Source of the DNA: Pseudogulbenkiania ferrooxidans 2002 | GTDB taxonomy: Bacteria; Pseudomonadota; Gammaproteobacteria; Burkholderiales; Chromobacteriaceae | Assembly (NCBI RefSeq): GCF_000174355.1 | Contig: NZ_ACIS01000003.1 | Coordinates: 248,001-312,000 of the forward strand | Length of the DNA: 64,000 nucleotides | Direction: 5' to 3' | Part shown: in pieces, positions 8,846-16,949 of the stretch | How positions within the stretch are numbered: position 1 is the stretch's first letter | Layout: every line of letters starts with the position of its first letter | Position numbers and translations under genes: made by a program | The notes under the pieces: model-generated | The model's database searches: none | Told to the model about the DNA's origin: nothing | What the model saw: only the letters and a program-made list of their open reading frames with translations

Positions 8846-9472
8846 ATGCGAAAGATCATCGTATCCGAGTTCGTGACGCTGGACGGCGTCATGGAAGCCC
8901 CCGACGGCGAGCCCGGCCACCCGCACAGCGGCTGGGTGCGCGACTTCATGGGCCCCGAGCAGCTGCGCTACAAGCTCGACGAAGTGCTCGAGGCCGAATC
9001 GCTGCTGATCGGGCGGATCACCTACGAATCGTTCACCGCCGCTTGGCCGCAACGCTCGCAGCCCGGCCACGGCGCCGACCCGGACCTGGAACGGGTGGCC
9101 GAGCAGCGCAGCGAGATGCAGCAGTTCGCCGACAAGATGAACGCCATGCCCAAGCATGTCGTCTCCACCACGCTGCGCGACCCGCAATGGAACAACGCCC
9201 ACGTGATCGGCGGCGACGTCGCCGGGGAAATCGCCCGGCTCCAGCAGCAAGAGGGTGGACCGATGCTGGTGATCGGCAGCCGAATGCTGGTGCACACGCT
9301 GATGGCGCACGATCTCGTCGACGAGTACCGCATCATGATCTTTCCGGTGCTTCTCGGCAGCGGCCGGCGGCTGTTTCCCGACTCGCCCGACAAAACGGTG
9401 TTGCGGCTGACGGACAGTCGAGTGTTTCCATCGGGAGTGGTGGTACATAGCTATTGCCGGGCGGCTGGGTAG
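8846..9472 (+). CDS. Dihydrofolate reductase/RibD-C family reductase, copy 2
   Basis: This 208-residue relative of the preceding gene begins IIVSEFVTLDGVMEAPDG. It then has LLIGRITYESF, the cofactor segment MLVIGSRMLVHTLMAHDLVDEYR and the end motif IFPVLLGSGRRLF. The AAGGAG ribosome site lies about six bases before the ATG. With 81 bases between the genes, both are probably transcribed together. The closest named families are DHFR-like reductases; I cannot assign a substrate. Confidence 0.85.
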   Translation: MRKIIVSEFVTLDGVMEAPDGEPGHPHSGWVRDFMGPEQLRYKLDEVLEAESLLIGRITYESFTAAWPQRSQPGHGADPDLERVAEQRSEMQQFADKMNAMPKHVVSTTLRDPQWNNAHVIGGDVAGEIARLQQQEGGPMLVIGSRMLVHTLMAHDLVDEYRIMIFPVLLGSGRRLFPDSPDKTVLRLTDSRVFPSGVVVHSYCRAAG

Positions 9473-9628
9473 GTTGGGCTGAACACAGTGAAGCCCGGCA
9501 TTGCCTCGTTAAATGCAGGCAGACCTTTTTGAAGGCGGCTGATTGGCTGGGCTTGCCGGTCCCGCCCGGCAAACCCTTAATGTCATAAGAAAAGGATGCA
9601 ATCCTAAAATGTCAATCAACGAGGGCTA

Positions 9629-10498
9629 TTACTCCGCCCGCCGCTCTTCCTCCCCGCGCCCCGCCCAGTCGCAGGCAAACTGCCATGCCACCCGTCCGGA
9701 ACGGCTGCCCCGCGTCAGGCTCCACTGCAGCGCCGCACGCTCGGCCTCGGCGTCCATCGCCAGCCCGAAGTGCTGCAGCCACTGCCCCACCGCCGCGAGG
9801 TAGGCGCGCTGGTCGAAGGGGTAGAACGACAGCCACAGCCCGAAGCGGTCAGACAGCGACACCTTCTCCTCCACCGCCTCGCCGGGGTGGATTTCGCCGT
9901 CGTGTTGCTGCGTCTGGCGGTTTTCGCTCATGCGCTCCGGCAGCAGGTGGCGGCGGTTGGAGGTGGCGTACACCAAGAGGTTGTCGGCACGGCGTGCCAG
10001 GCCGCCGTCGAGCGCGGTCTTGAGCGCCTTGTAGCCGTCGTCGCCTTCCTCGAACGACAGGTCGTCGCAGAACAGGATGAAACGCTCGGAACGGGTGGCC
10101 ACCAGGTCGACGATCTGGGCGAGGTCGGCGAGGTGGTCCTTGTCGACCTCGATCAGGCGCAGCCCCTGCTCGGCGAACTCCGGCAGCAGCGCCTTGATCA
10201 GCGACGACTTGCCGGTGCCGCGCGCGCCGGACAACAGCACGTTGTTGGCTGGGCGGCGCTCGATGAACTGGCGCGTGTTGCGCACCAGCTGGGCGAGTTG
10301 GCGGTCGATGTGGGTAAGGTCGGAGAGGCGCACGCTATGTGGCGCGGGCAGCGCTTCGAGCCAGCCCGCCATGCCCTGGCGGCGCCAGCGGAAGGCCCGG
10401 GCGCTCCAGTCCGGCTCGGGGCGGGCTGGCGGCAGCAGCGGCTCGAGGCGCGCCAGCAGGGCTTCGGCGCGGGTGAGGAAGGATTCCAGCTTGTCCAT
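9629..10498 (-). CDS. DUF815-family AAA ATPase
   Basis: The 289-residue protein has a P-loop GARGTGKSSLIK (about residues 90-101) and a Walker B segment RFILFCDDLSFEE (about 138-150). It also has the DUF815 features LLVYATSNRRHLLP and SDRFGLWLSFYPFDQ, with a probable arginine finger in the SNRRHL region. It resembles ORC/Cdc6-like stand-alone ATPases of unknown job. A terminator for the gene behind it (10553-10575) separates it from the HAD hydrolase, so it probably has its own promoter. Confidence 0.85.
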   Translation of the reverse strand: MDKLESFLTRAEALLARLEPLLPPARPEPDWSARAFRWRRQGMAGWLEALPAPHSVRLSDLTHIDRQLAQLVRNTRQFIERRPANNVLLSGARGTGKSSLIKALLPEFAEQGLRLIEVDKDHLADLAQIVDLVATRSERFILFCDDLSFEEGDDGYKALKTALDGGLARRADNLLVYATSNRRHLLPERMSENRQTQQHDGEIHPGEAVEEKVSLSDRFGLWLSFYPFDQRAYLAAVGQWLQHFGLAMDAEAERAALQWSLTRGSRSGRVAWQFACDWAGRGEEERRAE

Positions 10499-10552
10499 GG
10501 GTCTCGTTCTTTCTCTTGAAGGTTGGCCTGGCGAAGCGCAAACGGAGGGCGT

Positions 10553-10575
10553 AAAAAAGGCCGGTTACCCGGCCT
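10553..10575 (-). terminator. Intrinsic terminator of the hda-HAD operon
   Basis: Read on the minus strand, AAGGCCGG and CCGGCCTT form the stem and TTTTTT follows. It ends the transcript coming from hda and the HAD gene before the DUF815 gene begins. Confidence 0.85.
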
Positions 10576-10638
10576 TAATCTTACAAACGGTTCCGGCCGC
10601 GGCGCGAGTCACAGCAGTTGGAGTGCGACCCCAAACGC

Positions 10639-10701
10639 AGGATGGGCGGAGCAAGGCGAAACCCATCGCTCAACTGATGGGTTACCGCCTCCACCCATCC
10701 T
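10639..10701. repeat. REP-like palindrome (AACCCATC/GATGGGTT), copy 2
   Basis: AGGATGGGCGG at the left end pairs with CCGCCTCCACCCATCCT at the right. Inside is a second stem, AACCCATC with GATGGGTT. It shares the inner stem with the element at 6493-6568. Confidence 0.6.
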
Positions 10702-10740
10702 AACGTCGGCTCGAGACGCGCAGGAGCAGCCGCCTTATGT

Positions 10741-11409
10741 TCAGTCGCGCAGCGTGATTACCGGCCAGCCCTTTTCCTCGGCGTGCGCGCGCAGCGTGGC
10801 GTCCGGGTCGACCGCCACCGGGTGGCTGACGATGGACAACAGCGGGATGTCGTTGCGCGAGTCGCTGTAGAAGAAGCTCTGGTCGTAGCTCGCCAGCGTT
10901 TCGCCGCGCTGGGCGAGCCAGTCGTTGAGGCGGGTGATCTTGCCGTCCTGGTAGCTCGGCACCCCGGTGGGCTTGCCGGTGTAGTGGCCGTGCTCATCCA
11001 CTTCCAGCTCGACCGCGATGAGGTGCTCGACGCCCAATTCGGCGGCGATCGGCCCGGTGATGAAGCGGTTGGTGGCGGTGATGATCAGCACCACATCACC
11101 CTGCGCCTCGTGCGCGGCCAGCAGTTCGCGCGCCTTCTGCGGGATGATCGGCTTGATGTGCTCTTCCAGGTAGTCGGCGTGCAGCGCGGCCAGTTCCTCG
11201 CGGCTGAAGCGCGTCAGCGGCTGCAGCTGGAAGTCGAGGAATTCGTAGATGTCGAGCGTGCCGGCCTTGTACTGTTCGTAGAAGTAGTCGTTCTGGCGCG
11301 CATGGTGCTCGGGGTCGAGCAGGCCGCGCTTGATCAGGAATTTCGGCCACTCGGTATCGGAGTCGCCGGCGATGAGGGTGTTGTCGAGATCGAAAAGGGC
11401 GAGGTTCAT
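10741..11409 (-). CDS. HAD-superfamily IB hydrolase (SerB/CicA-like)
   Basis: The 222-residue protein has the four HAD motifs: FDLDNTLIAGDSD with the nucleophile Asp near residue 7, IITATNRF (motif II, about 108-115), a lysine in KPTGVPSYQDGK (about 147-158), and YSDSRNDIPLL with the metal aspartates near residue 185. The SerB-type subfamily dephosphorylates phosphoserine or similar small phosphates; the true substrate cannot be read from sequence. Its ATG overlaps the hda stop by four bases, so it is translated together with hda. Confidence 0.88.
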   Translation of the reverse strand: MNLALFDLDNTLIAGDSDTEWPKFLIKRGLLDPEHHARQNDYFYEQYKAGTLDIYEFLDFQLQPLTRFSREELAALHADYLEEHIKPIIPQKARELLAAHEAQGDVVLIITATNRFITGPIAAELGVEHLIAVELEVDEHGHYTGKPTGVPSYQDGKITRLNDWLAQRGETLASYDQSFFYSDSRNDIPLLSIVSHPVAVDPDATLRAHAEEKGWPVITLRD

Positions 11410-12080
11410 GGTTCCGTTGGGGCGGTGTGAAGGATATTCTTGACCAGCGGCACGGTAATCGGCCGGCGCAGCGCCAGCGAGTAACGGTCGAGCAGATCGA
11501 GCATGCCGATCAGGCTGGAGAGGTCGCGCCGCCAGTGCGTGAGCAGATAACGGAACACGTCGTCGGGAATCGCCAGCTGACGCTCGGCGGCGTGGGCGTG
11601 CAAGGCCGCCAACTTGTCGGCGTCGGACAACGGCTTGACCTCGAACACCAGGCCCCAGCCCAGGCGGGTACGCAGGTCGTCGCGCACCACCAGCGCCATC
11701 GGCGGCAGGCGCCCGGCCATCAAGAGGCGGCTCTCGCCGCCCTCTTTCAGCGAGTTGTAGAACGAGAACAGCGTGATCTGGTCGTCCGGCGCCAGGTCGT
11801 CGACGTGGTCGACGGCGATGAAGCTGGCTTCGCGCGCGAAATCGGGCAGGTGCTCGCGCTGGCCGTCGAGGTAGATCGAGGCGCGCCCCAGCGTCTCGGC
11901 GTGGGCGATCCAGGCCTGCAGCAGGTGGGTCTTGCCACTACCCGGTTCGCCCCAGAGGTAGATGAACCGCTCGTCGCCCGGATGGGTGAGCGCCGTGATC
12001 ACTTCCCGGTTGCGTTCGGCGACGAAATTGTCGAAGGCGGGAAGCGGTGTGGGCGTGAGATCGAGAATCAGCTGGTCCAA
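11406..12080 (-). CDS. hda: DnaA regulatory inactivator Hda
   Basis: Hda joins the DNA polymerase sliding clamp and stimulates ATP hydrolysis by DnaA, preventing over-initiation of replication. The 224-residue protein begins MDQLILDL, the clamp-binding motif QL.LDL. A DnaA-like AAA domain follows, with Walker A GEPGSGKTHLL (about residues 46-56), Walker B SFIAVDHVDDL (about 86-96) and an RDDLRTRL arginine segment. It is divergent from purM across a 562-base gap, an arrangement familiar in Neisseriales. Confidence 0.93.
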   Translation of the reverse strand: MDQLILDLTPTPLPAFDNFVAERNREVITALTHPGDERFIYLWGEPGSGKTHLLQAWIAHAETLGRASIYLDGQREHLPDFAREASFIAVDHVDDLAPDDQITLFSFYNSLKEGGESRLLMAGRLPPMALVVRDDLRTRLGWGLVFEVKPLSDADKLAALHAHAAERQLAIPDDVFRYLLTHWRRDLSSLIGMLDLLDRYSLALRRPITVPLVKNILHTAPTEP

Positions 12081-12104
12081 AATAAGCGCAGGGCCGGAAT
12101 TAAG

Positions 12105-12248
12105 TAGCCCATTTCATCAGGCGGCTGCGCCTTCGCATCTCGAGCGCCGGCAGTGCTCGGAATCCTCATGTACTTCATGTACATTCCGGTTCCTGTGCGC
12201 TGGCAGCACTCAACCTGCTGTGGCTCGCTCGCTTGCTGAAATAGGCTG
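12105..12248 (-). repeat. TIR element, family member 1
   Basis: Imperfect terminal repeats (AGCCCATTTCATCAG at the left, CTTGCTGAAATAGGCT at the right) bound about 144 bases. The conserved centre is an imperfect palindrome whose arms GGAATCC and ATTCCGG enclose TCATGTACTTCATGTAC. The same centre, in either direction, recurs at 40392-40561 and 50030-50231. It lies between the start of hda and the purM leader. Confidence 0.6.
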
Positions 12249-12642
12249 CAAGTCGTCAAAAGCCTGATTTTACGCTGATCCGACGGGGTCGCGAAACCCG
12301 CAGGCCACACTCGCAACGCCCCAGCGCGTCCGCGACGGCAAAAAAGCGGCGGCACCGCAGCGTTCCCGGCAAAATTCGGTTAAAATACAGGCGCTTTTTT
12401 TCGCCCGCGACCGGAAAACCCGTTGCCGGCGGATACCCCAATCGGTTTGTTTCACCCGGCGAGCGCCTCCCGGGAGCTGAAACCGGCGCCTGGCGCCGAC
12501 TCGGACTCCTCTGTGCGCGGGCCTCGCGGGGGGAAGAGCACAGACGCCGGAATTGACTGAACCGGTCAATGAGGCTGTCGCACGGCGCAGCAGCCCAGAC
12601 CCGGGCCGCGCAGCAAGATTATGAACAGAAAGTGAGCTGACC
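12249..12642 (+). promoter_or_regulatory. Promoter region and long leader of purM
   Basis: TAAAAT at 12381-12386 is a plausible -10 box, which would give a leader of about 250 bases. The leader holds several possible hairpins: GGCGCC pairs around 12488-12500, CTGTGC with GCACAG around 12511-12543, and ATTGAC with GTCAAT around 12553-12571. It ends with a stretch (GCGCAGCAAGATTATGAACAG) like the right end of the TIR elements. I recognise no known riboswitch. Confidence 0.4.
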
Positions 12643-13680
12643 TTGAACACCACGTCCCTCAGTTACCGTGATGCCGGCGTCGACATCGACGCCGGCGACG
12701 CGCTCGTCGAAAACATCAAGCCGTTCGCCAAGCGCACCATGCGCCCGGAAGTCCTCGGCGGCCTCGGCGGTTTCGGCGCACTGGTGGAAATCTCCAAGAA
12801 ATACCAGGAACCGGTACTGGTTTCCGGCACCGACGGCGTCGGCACCAAGCTCAAGCTCGCCTTCGACTGGAACAAGCACGACACCGTCGGCATCGACCTG
12901 GTGGCGATGAGCGTCAACGACATCCTGGTACAGGGTGCCGAGCCGCTGTTCTTCCTCGACTACTTCGCCTGCGGCAAGCTCGACGTTCCCCAGGCCACCG
13001 ACGTGATCAAGGGCATCGCCGCAGGTTGCGAGCAGGCCGGTTGCGCGCTGATCGGCGGTGAAACCGCCGAGATGCCGGGCATGTACCCGGTGGGCGAATA
13101 CGACCTGGCCGGTTTCGCCGTCGGCGTGGTGGAAAAGAGCAAGGTCATCACCGGCCGCGACATCAAGCCGGGCGACGTGGTGCTGGGCCTGAAATCCAAC
13201 GGCGTGCACTCCAACGGCTACAGCCTGGTGCGCAAGATCATCGAGCGCGCCCAGCCGGAACTGGACGCCGAGTTCGACGGCGGCAAGACCCTGCGCGAAG
13301 CCATCATCGCTCCGACCCGCATCTACGTGAAGCCGCTCTTGGCGCTGATGCAGCAGCTCAACGTCAAGGGCATGGCGCACATCACCGGCGGCGGCATCAC
13401 CGAGAACACGCCGCGCGTACTGCCGGAAAACACCGTGGCGCAGATCGACGCCAAGAGCTGGGAGCTGCCGAAGCTGTTCCAGTGGCTGCAGGCCGAAGGC
13501 AATGTCGACGCCCAGGAAATGTACCGCACCTTCAACTGCGGCATCGGCATGGTGGTGATCTTGGATGCCGCCGACGCCGACCAGGCCGCGGCCATCCTGA
13601 CCGAGCAGGGCGAAACGGTATCGCGCATCGGCGTGATCCGCGCGCGCAACGGTGACGAGCACCAGACCCAGGTAAACTGA
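12643..13680 (+). CDS. purM: Phosphoribosylformylglycinamidine cyclo-ligase (AIR synthetase)
   Basis: PurM closes the imidazole ring of the purine in an ATP-dependent step. The 345-residue protein has the family landmarks: [31 protein letters not shown] (about residues 60-74), the glycine-rich [11 protein letters not shown] (about 138-148) and [13 protein letters not shown] (about 246-258). The start is TTG at 12643, judged by alignment to the usual N-terminus; the ribosome site is poor. A small hairpin at 13700-13729 separates it from purN, the next enzyme-coding gene of the pathway. Confidence 0.96.
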   Translation: MNTTSLSYRDAGVDIDAGDALVENIKPFAKRTMRPEVLGGLGGFGALVEISKKYQEPVLVSGTDGVGTKLKLAFDWNKHDTVGIDLVAMSVNDILVQGAEPLFFLDYFACGKLDVPQATDVIKGIAAGCEQAGCALIGGETAEMPGMYPVGEYDLAGFAVGVVEKSKVITGRDIKPGDVVLGLKSNGVHSNGYSLVRKIIERAQPELDAEFDGGKTLREAIIAPTRIYVKPLLALMQQLNVKGMAHITGGGITENTPRVLPENTVAQIDAKSWELPKLFQWLQAEGNVDAQEMYRTFNCGIGMVVILDAADADQAAAILTEQGETVSRIGVIRARNGDEHQTQVN

Positions 13681-13699
13681 GCGTCCCCGTTTGAAACAC

Positions 13700-13736
13700 A
13701 ACGCCGCTGGCTGACGGGCTGGCGGCGTTTGTCTTT
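13700..13736 (+). terminator. Hairpin terminator between purM and purN
   Basis: AACGCCGC pairs with GCGGCGTT around a 14-base loop, followed by a broken T tract (TTTGTCTTT). Confidence 0.65.
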
Positions 13737-13780
13737 GGTAGACTGACTGCGGCAAGGACGCTTGCCCACGTTCAAGCACC

Positions 13781-14416
13781 ATGAAAAACATCGTCATCTT
13801 GATTTCCGGGCGCGGCTCCAACATGCAGGCCATCGTCGAGGCGCAGATTCCCGGTGCCAACATCGCCGCGGTGATCAGCAACCGCCCCGACGCCGCGGGT
13901 CTCGCCTGGGCCGCCGAACGCGGAGTGCCCACCGCCGCGCTCGACCACAAGGCCTTCGCCAGCCGCGAAGCGTTCGATGCCGCGCTGGCCGAGCTGATCG
14001 ACGGCTACGCCCCGGACCTGGTGGTGCTGGCCGGCTTCATGCGCATTTTGACCCCGGACTTCACGCGCCGTTACGAAGGCCGCATGCTGAACATCCACCC
14101 CTCGCTGCTGCCCTCGTTCACCGGCCTGCACACGCACCAGCGCGCCATCGACATGGGCTGCAAGGTGGCCGGCTGCACCGTGCACTTCGTCACTGCCGAT
14201 CTCGACCACGGTCCGATCGTGGCGCAGGGGGTGGTGACGGTGCTGGACGACGACAGCGAGGACACCCTGGCGGCGCGCGTGCTGAAGATCGAGCACCAGC
14301 TGTACCCGGAGGCGGTGCGCCGCTTCGTCGCCGGCGAGCTGGCCATCGTCGACGGCCGCGTCAAAGGCCGCGCCCAGGACGCCGGACAATGGCTGATTTC
14401 GCCCTCCCTGAACTGA
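13781..14416 (+). CDS. purN: Phosphoribosylglycinamide formyltransferase
   Basis: PurN adds the formyl group from 10-formyltetrahydrofolate to GAR in purine synthesis. The 211-residue protein shows the substrate loop ISGRGSNMQAI (about residues 8-18) and the catalytic block MLNIHPSLLPSF (about 104-115), with the Asn and His. The catalytic Asp lies in the TADLDHGPI loop (about residue 143). It follows purM at 100 bases and probably overlaps the leader of the DUF3108 gene. Confidence 0.96.
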   Translation: MKNIVILISGRGSNMQAIVEAQIPGANIAAVISNRPDAAGLAWAAERGVPTAALDHKAFASREAFDAALAELIDGYAPDLVVLAGFMRILTPDFTRRYEGRMLNIHPSLLPSFTGLHTHQRAIDMGCKVAGCTVHFVTADLDHGPIVAQGVVTVLDDDSEDTLAARVLKIEHQLYPEAVRRFVAGELAIVDGRVKGRAQDAGQWLISPSLN

Positions 14417-14466
14417 GCCATGGCGCTTGGCGGGAACGTCCCGCCTCCCGCGCCGCTCGAATAGCC

Positions 14467-15597
14467 ATGCGACTCTACCGTCCCCTGCTGCTGGCACTGG
14501 CGCTCTCGCTGCTGCTGCACTTGGGCGTGCTGCTGTCAGGCCATCTGCCGCACGCGGCGAGCCTGCCGGAACCGGCCAAGCTGCAGCCCTTGTCGGTGGC
14601 GATGCAGGCGATGACGCTGGCCCCGGAAGCCGGCCCCGTGCCGGCCGCGGCCCCGTCCAGCGGGCTGGTGGCCGTCCCGGCCGCGCACACCCCGGGCGTC
14701 AAGCGCCACCACCGCGCCCGCGTCGCGCACCGCGCCGATGCCGCATCCGCCCCCGTCGCCGAAGCGCCCCCAGCGGCCAAAGACATGCTGGCCGCCGCCA
14801 CGGAAGCCCCCGCCGCCAAAGACGCGCCGGCCACCACCGAGCCCAGCCCGGCCGCGCCGCCGGCGGAACAGCAGGCCAACGGCAACAGCGAACCCGCCGC
14901 ACCGCCGCCGCAAGCCGACGACAGCAGCGCTCTGGAAGCCAAGGGCGCCGCCAAGACGCGCCGCTTTCCCGACAACTCGCGCGTCGACTACCAGATCTAC
15001 TACGGCAGCCTGATGGCCGGCCACGGCGAGATCAGTTGGCAACGCAGCGGCGCCAACTACACCCTGGACGCGCGCCTGACGCCGATCATCGGCCCCCACC
15101 TGCGCTACCAGTCGCGCGGCAGCGTCGGCAAGCGCGGGCTGACTCCGCTCGCCTACCAGGCCTGGCGCGGCGACAGCGAACGCGAATCGGCACGCTTCGA
15201 CTGGAGCGCCAACACCCTCGCCTACGGCGACCACGGCGACAAGCAGGCCGAACTCGCCCCGGGCACGCAGGACATCCTGAGCCTGGGCTACCAGCTGGCG
15301 CTGACCGGCGGCAGCCTGCTGCCGCCGCAACAACGCATCACCACCGGCAAGAAGGTGTACGACTACCCGCTGGCGCCGGGTGGCGAAACCCGCTACCCGC
15401 CCGACCACGGCACGCTGCGCGTGGTCGTGTTCCGCGCCAAGAACGGCGACGACGTGACCGAATTCTGGCTGGCGCCGGACTTTGCCAACCTGCCGGTGCG
15501 CATCCTGCGCATCGACAAGGACAAGACACTGGACCAGCGCGCCCGCCGCATCGACATCAACGGCAAGACCGTCTGGTCTCTGTCGGAAAACCCCTAA
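14467..15597 (+). CDS. DUF3108-domain envelope protein
   Basis: The 376-residue protein starts MRLYRPLLLALALSLLLHLGVLL, a membrane anchor reminiscent of TonB-type proteins. A low-complexity Ala/Pro-rich linker follows (about residues 50-160), then a C-terminal beta-rich DUF3108 domain beginning near RVDYQIYYGSLMAGHGEISW. The linker suggests it spans the periplasm. An upstream in-frame ATG at 14389 would overlap purN and hide the membrane anchor, so I prefer 14467. The function is unknown; it sits ten bases before an RNA methyltransferase gene. Confidence 0.8.
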   Translation: MRLYRPLLLALALSLLLHLGVLLSGHLPHAASLPEPAKLQPLSVAMQAMTLAPEAGPVPAAAPSSGLVAVPAAHTPGVKRHHRARVAHRADAASAPVAEAPPAAKDMLAAATEAPAAKDAPATTEPSPAAPPAEQQANGNSEPAAPPPQADDSSALEAKGAAKTRRFPDNSRVDYQIYYGSLMAGHGEISWQRSGANYTLDARLTPIIGPHLRYQSRGSVGKRGLTPLAYQAWRGDSERESARFDWSANTLAYGDHGDKQAELAPGTQDILSLGYQLALTGGSLLPPQQRITTGKKVYDYPLAPGGETRYPPDHGTLRVVVFRAKNGDDVTEFWLAPDFANLPVRILRIDKDKTLDQRARRIDINGKTVWSLSENP

Positions 15598-15607
15598 CGG
15601 AACCACG

Positions 15608-16864
15608 ATGATCAACCAGACCCAGCTCTTCCACATCGAAACCGTGCTCGGCAAGATGGTCCGCTTCGACCGTCCCGCCGACGCCGTGCTGAGCGCCTAC
15701 TTCCGCGAGCACGCCAATCTCGGCGCCAACGACCGCCACGTCATCGCCGAAACCGCCTTCGCCTGCCTGCGCCGCTTCAGCCAGCTCAAGGCGGTGATCG
15801 CACCGCAGAAGCCCACCCCGCGCCGTCTCGCGCTGGCCACGCTGGCGCGCGTGCGCGGGCTCAACCTGAAGGAATTCGGCGGCAGCCTGAAGGAAGAGGA
15901 ACGCAACTGGGTGGCCGAGCTCAAGGGCAAGACGCTGCCGGACGAACTGGCGGTGCAGGCCGAACTGCCGGCCTGGGTGATCGAAAGGTTGGCCGAAGAC
16001 ACCCCGGAACAGATCATCGCGCTGGGACGCGGCATGATCGAGAGCGCGCCGCTCGACCTGCGCGTCAACACCCTGAAGATGAAGCGCGACGACGCCCTGC
16101 TGGCCTTGCGCCGCGACGGCTTCGAGGCCGAACCGACGCCGTTTTCGCCCATCGGCATCCGCCTCAAGGGCAAGCCGGCGCTCAACCGCCACCCGCTGTT
16201 CAAGGACGGCAGCATCGAGGTGCAGGACGAAGGCAGCCAGCTCCTGGGCCTGATCACCGGCGCGCGCCGCGGCGAGATGGTGGTGGACTTCTGCGCCGGC
16301 GCCGGCGGCAAAACGCTGCTCTTGGGCGCACAGATGGCCTCCACCGGTCGCCTCTACGCCTTCGACGTGTCGGAAAAGCGCCTCGCCAACTTCAAGCCGC
16401 GCCAGGCCCGCTCCGGCCTGTCCAACGTGCATCCGCAGCTGATCGCGCACGAGAACGACACCCGCGTCAAGCGCCTGGCCGGGAAGGCCGACCGCGTGCT
16501 GGTGGACGCCCCCTGCTCCGGCCTCGGCACCTTGCGCCGCAACCCCGACCTGAAATTCCGCCAGAGCCCGGAGAGCGTGGCCGAACTCAACGCCAAGCAG
16601 GCCTCCATCCTCGCCTCGGCGAGCCGCCTGGTGAAGGCCGGCGGACGCCTGGTCTACGCCACCTGCAGCCTGTTGCCGCAGGAAAACCAGGCCATCGTCG
16701 AAGCCTTCCTGGCCGAGCACCCCGACTTCACGCTGGTGCCGGTGTCGGACGTGCTGGCGGAACAGAAGATTCCGCTGGAGATGGGCGACTACCTGGCGTT
16801 GCGTCCGGACCGTCACAACACCGACGGCTTCTTCGCCGCCGTGCTGGCCAAACAAAAGCCGTGA
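15608..16864 (+). CDS. RsmB/NOP-family RNA m5C methyltransferase
   Basis: The 418-residue protein has an N-terminal helical NusB-like part and a Rossmann methyltransferase domain. The SAM loop is VVDFCAGAGGKTLLL (about residues 220-234). Motif IV DAPCSGLGTLRRNPD (about 302-316) and motif VI YATCSLLPQEN (about 353-363) supply the two cysteines used for methylating C5 of cytosine. RsmB targets 16S rRNA position 967 in E. coli; this paralogue group may act elsewhere, so I leave the symbol out. A perfect uptake-type 12-mer at 15986-15997 codes R-L-A-E. Confidence 0.9.
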   Translation: MINQTQLFHIETVLGKMVRFDRPADAVLSAYFREHANLGANDRHVIAETAFACLRRFSQLKAVIAPQKPTPRRLALATLARVRGLNLKEFGGSLKEEERNWVAELKGKTLPDELAVQAELPAWVIERLAEDTPEQIIALGRGMIESAPLDLRVNTLKMKRDDALLALRRDGFEAEPTPFSPIGIRLKGKPALNRHPLFKDGSIEVQDEGSQLLGLITGARRGEMVVDFCAGAGGKTLLLGAQMASTGRLYAFDVSEKRLANFKPRQARSGLSNVHPQLIAHENDTRVKRLAGKADRVLVDAPCSGLGTLRRNPDLKFRQSPESVAELNAKQASILASASRLVKAGGRLVYATCSLLPQENQAIVEAFLAEHPDFTLVPVSDVLAEQKIPLEMGDYLALRPDRHNTDGFFAAVLAKQKP

Positions 16865-16911
16865 GTCTATGATGAAACCCTGATATAGGTTTTCATCCAC
16901 CCGCCCGACAA

Positions 16912-16936
16912 CAGGCCGCCCGCGAGGCGGCCTGCG
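16912..16936 (+). terminator. Terminator after the methyltransferase gene
   Basis: CAGGCCGCC pairs with GGCGGCCTG around CGCGA. Only a short T-rich tail (GCGTTATT) follows, 16 bases before the next start codon. Confidence 0.6.
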
Positions 16937-16949
16937 TTATTCGACCACC

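Noticed and set aside
10518-10540. Uptake sequence in the gap before the DUF815 gene
   Set aside because: AAGGTTGGCC and GCGAAG are present but split by extra bases (CTG), so it is not counted as a copy.
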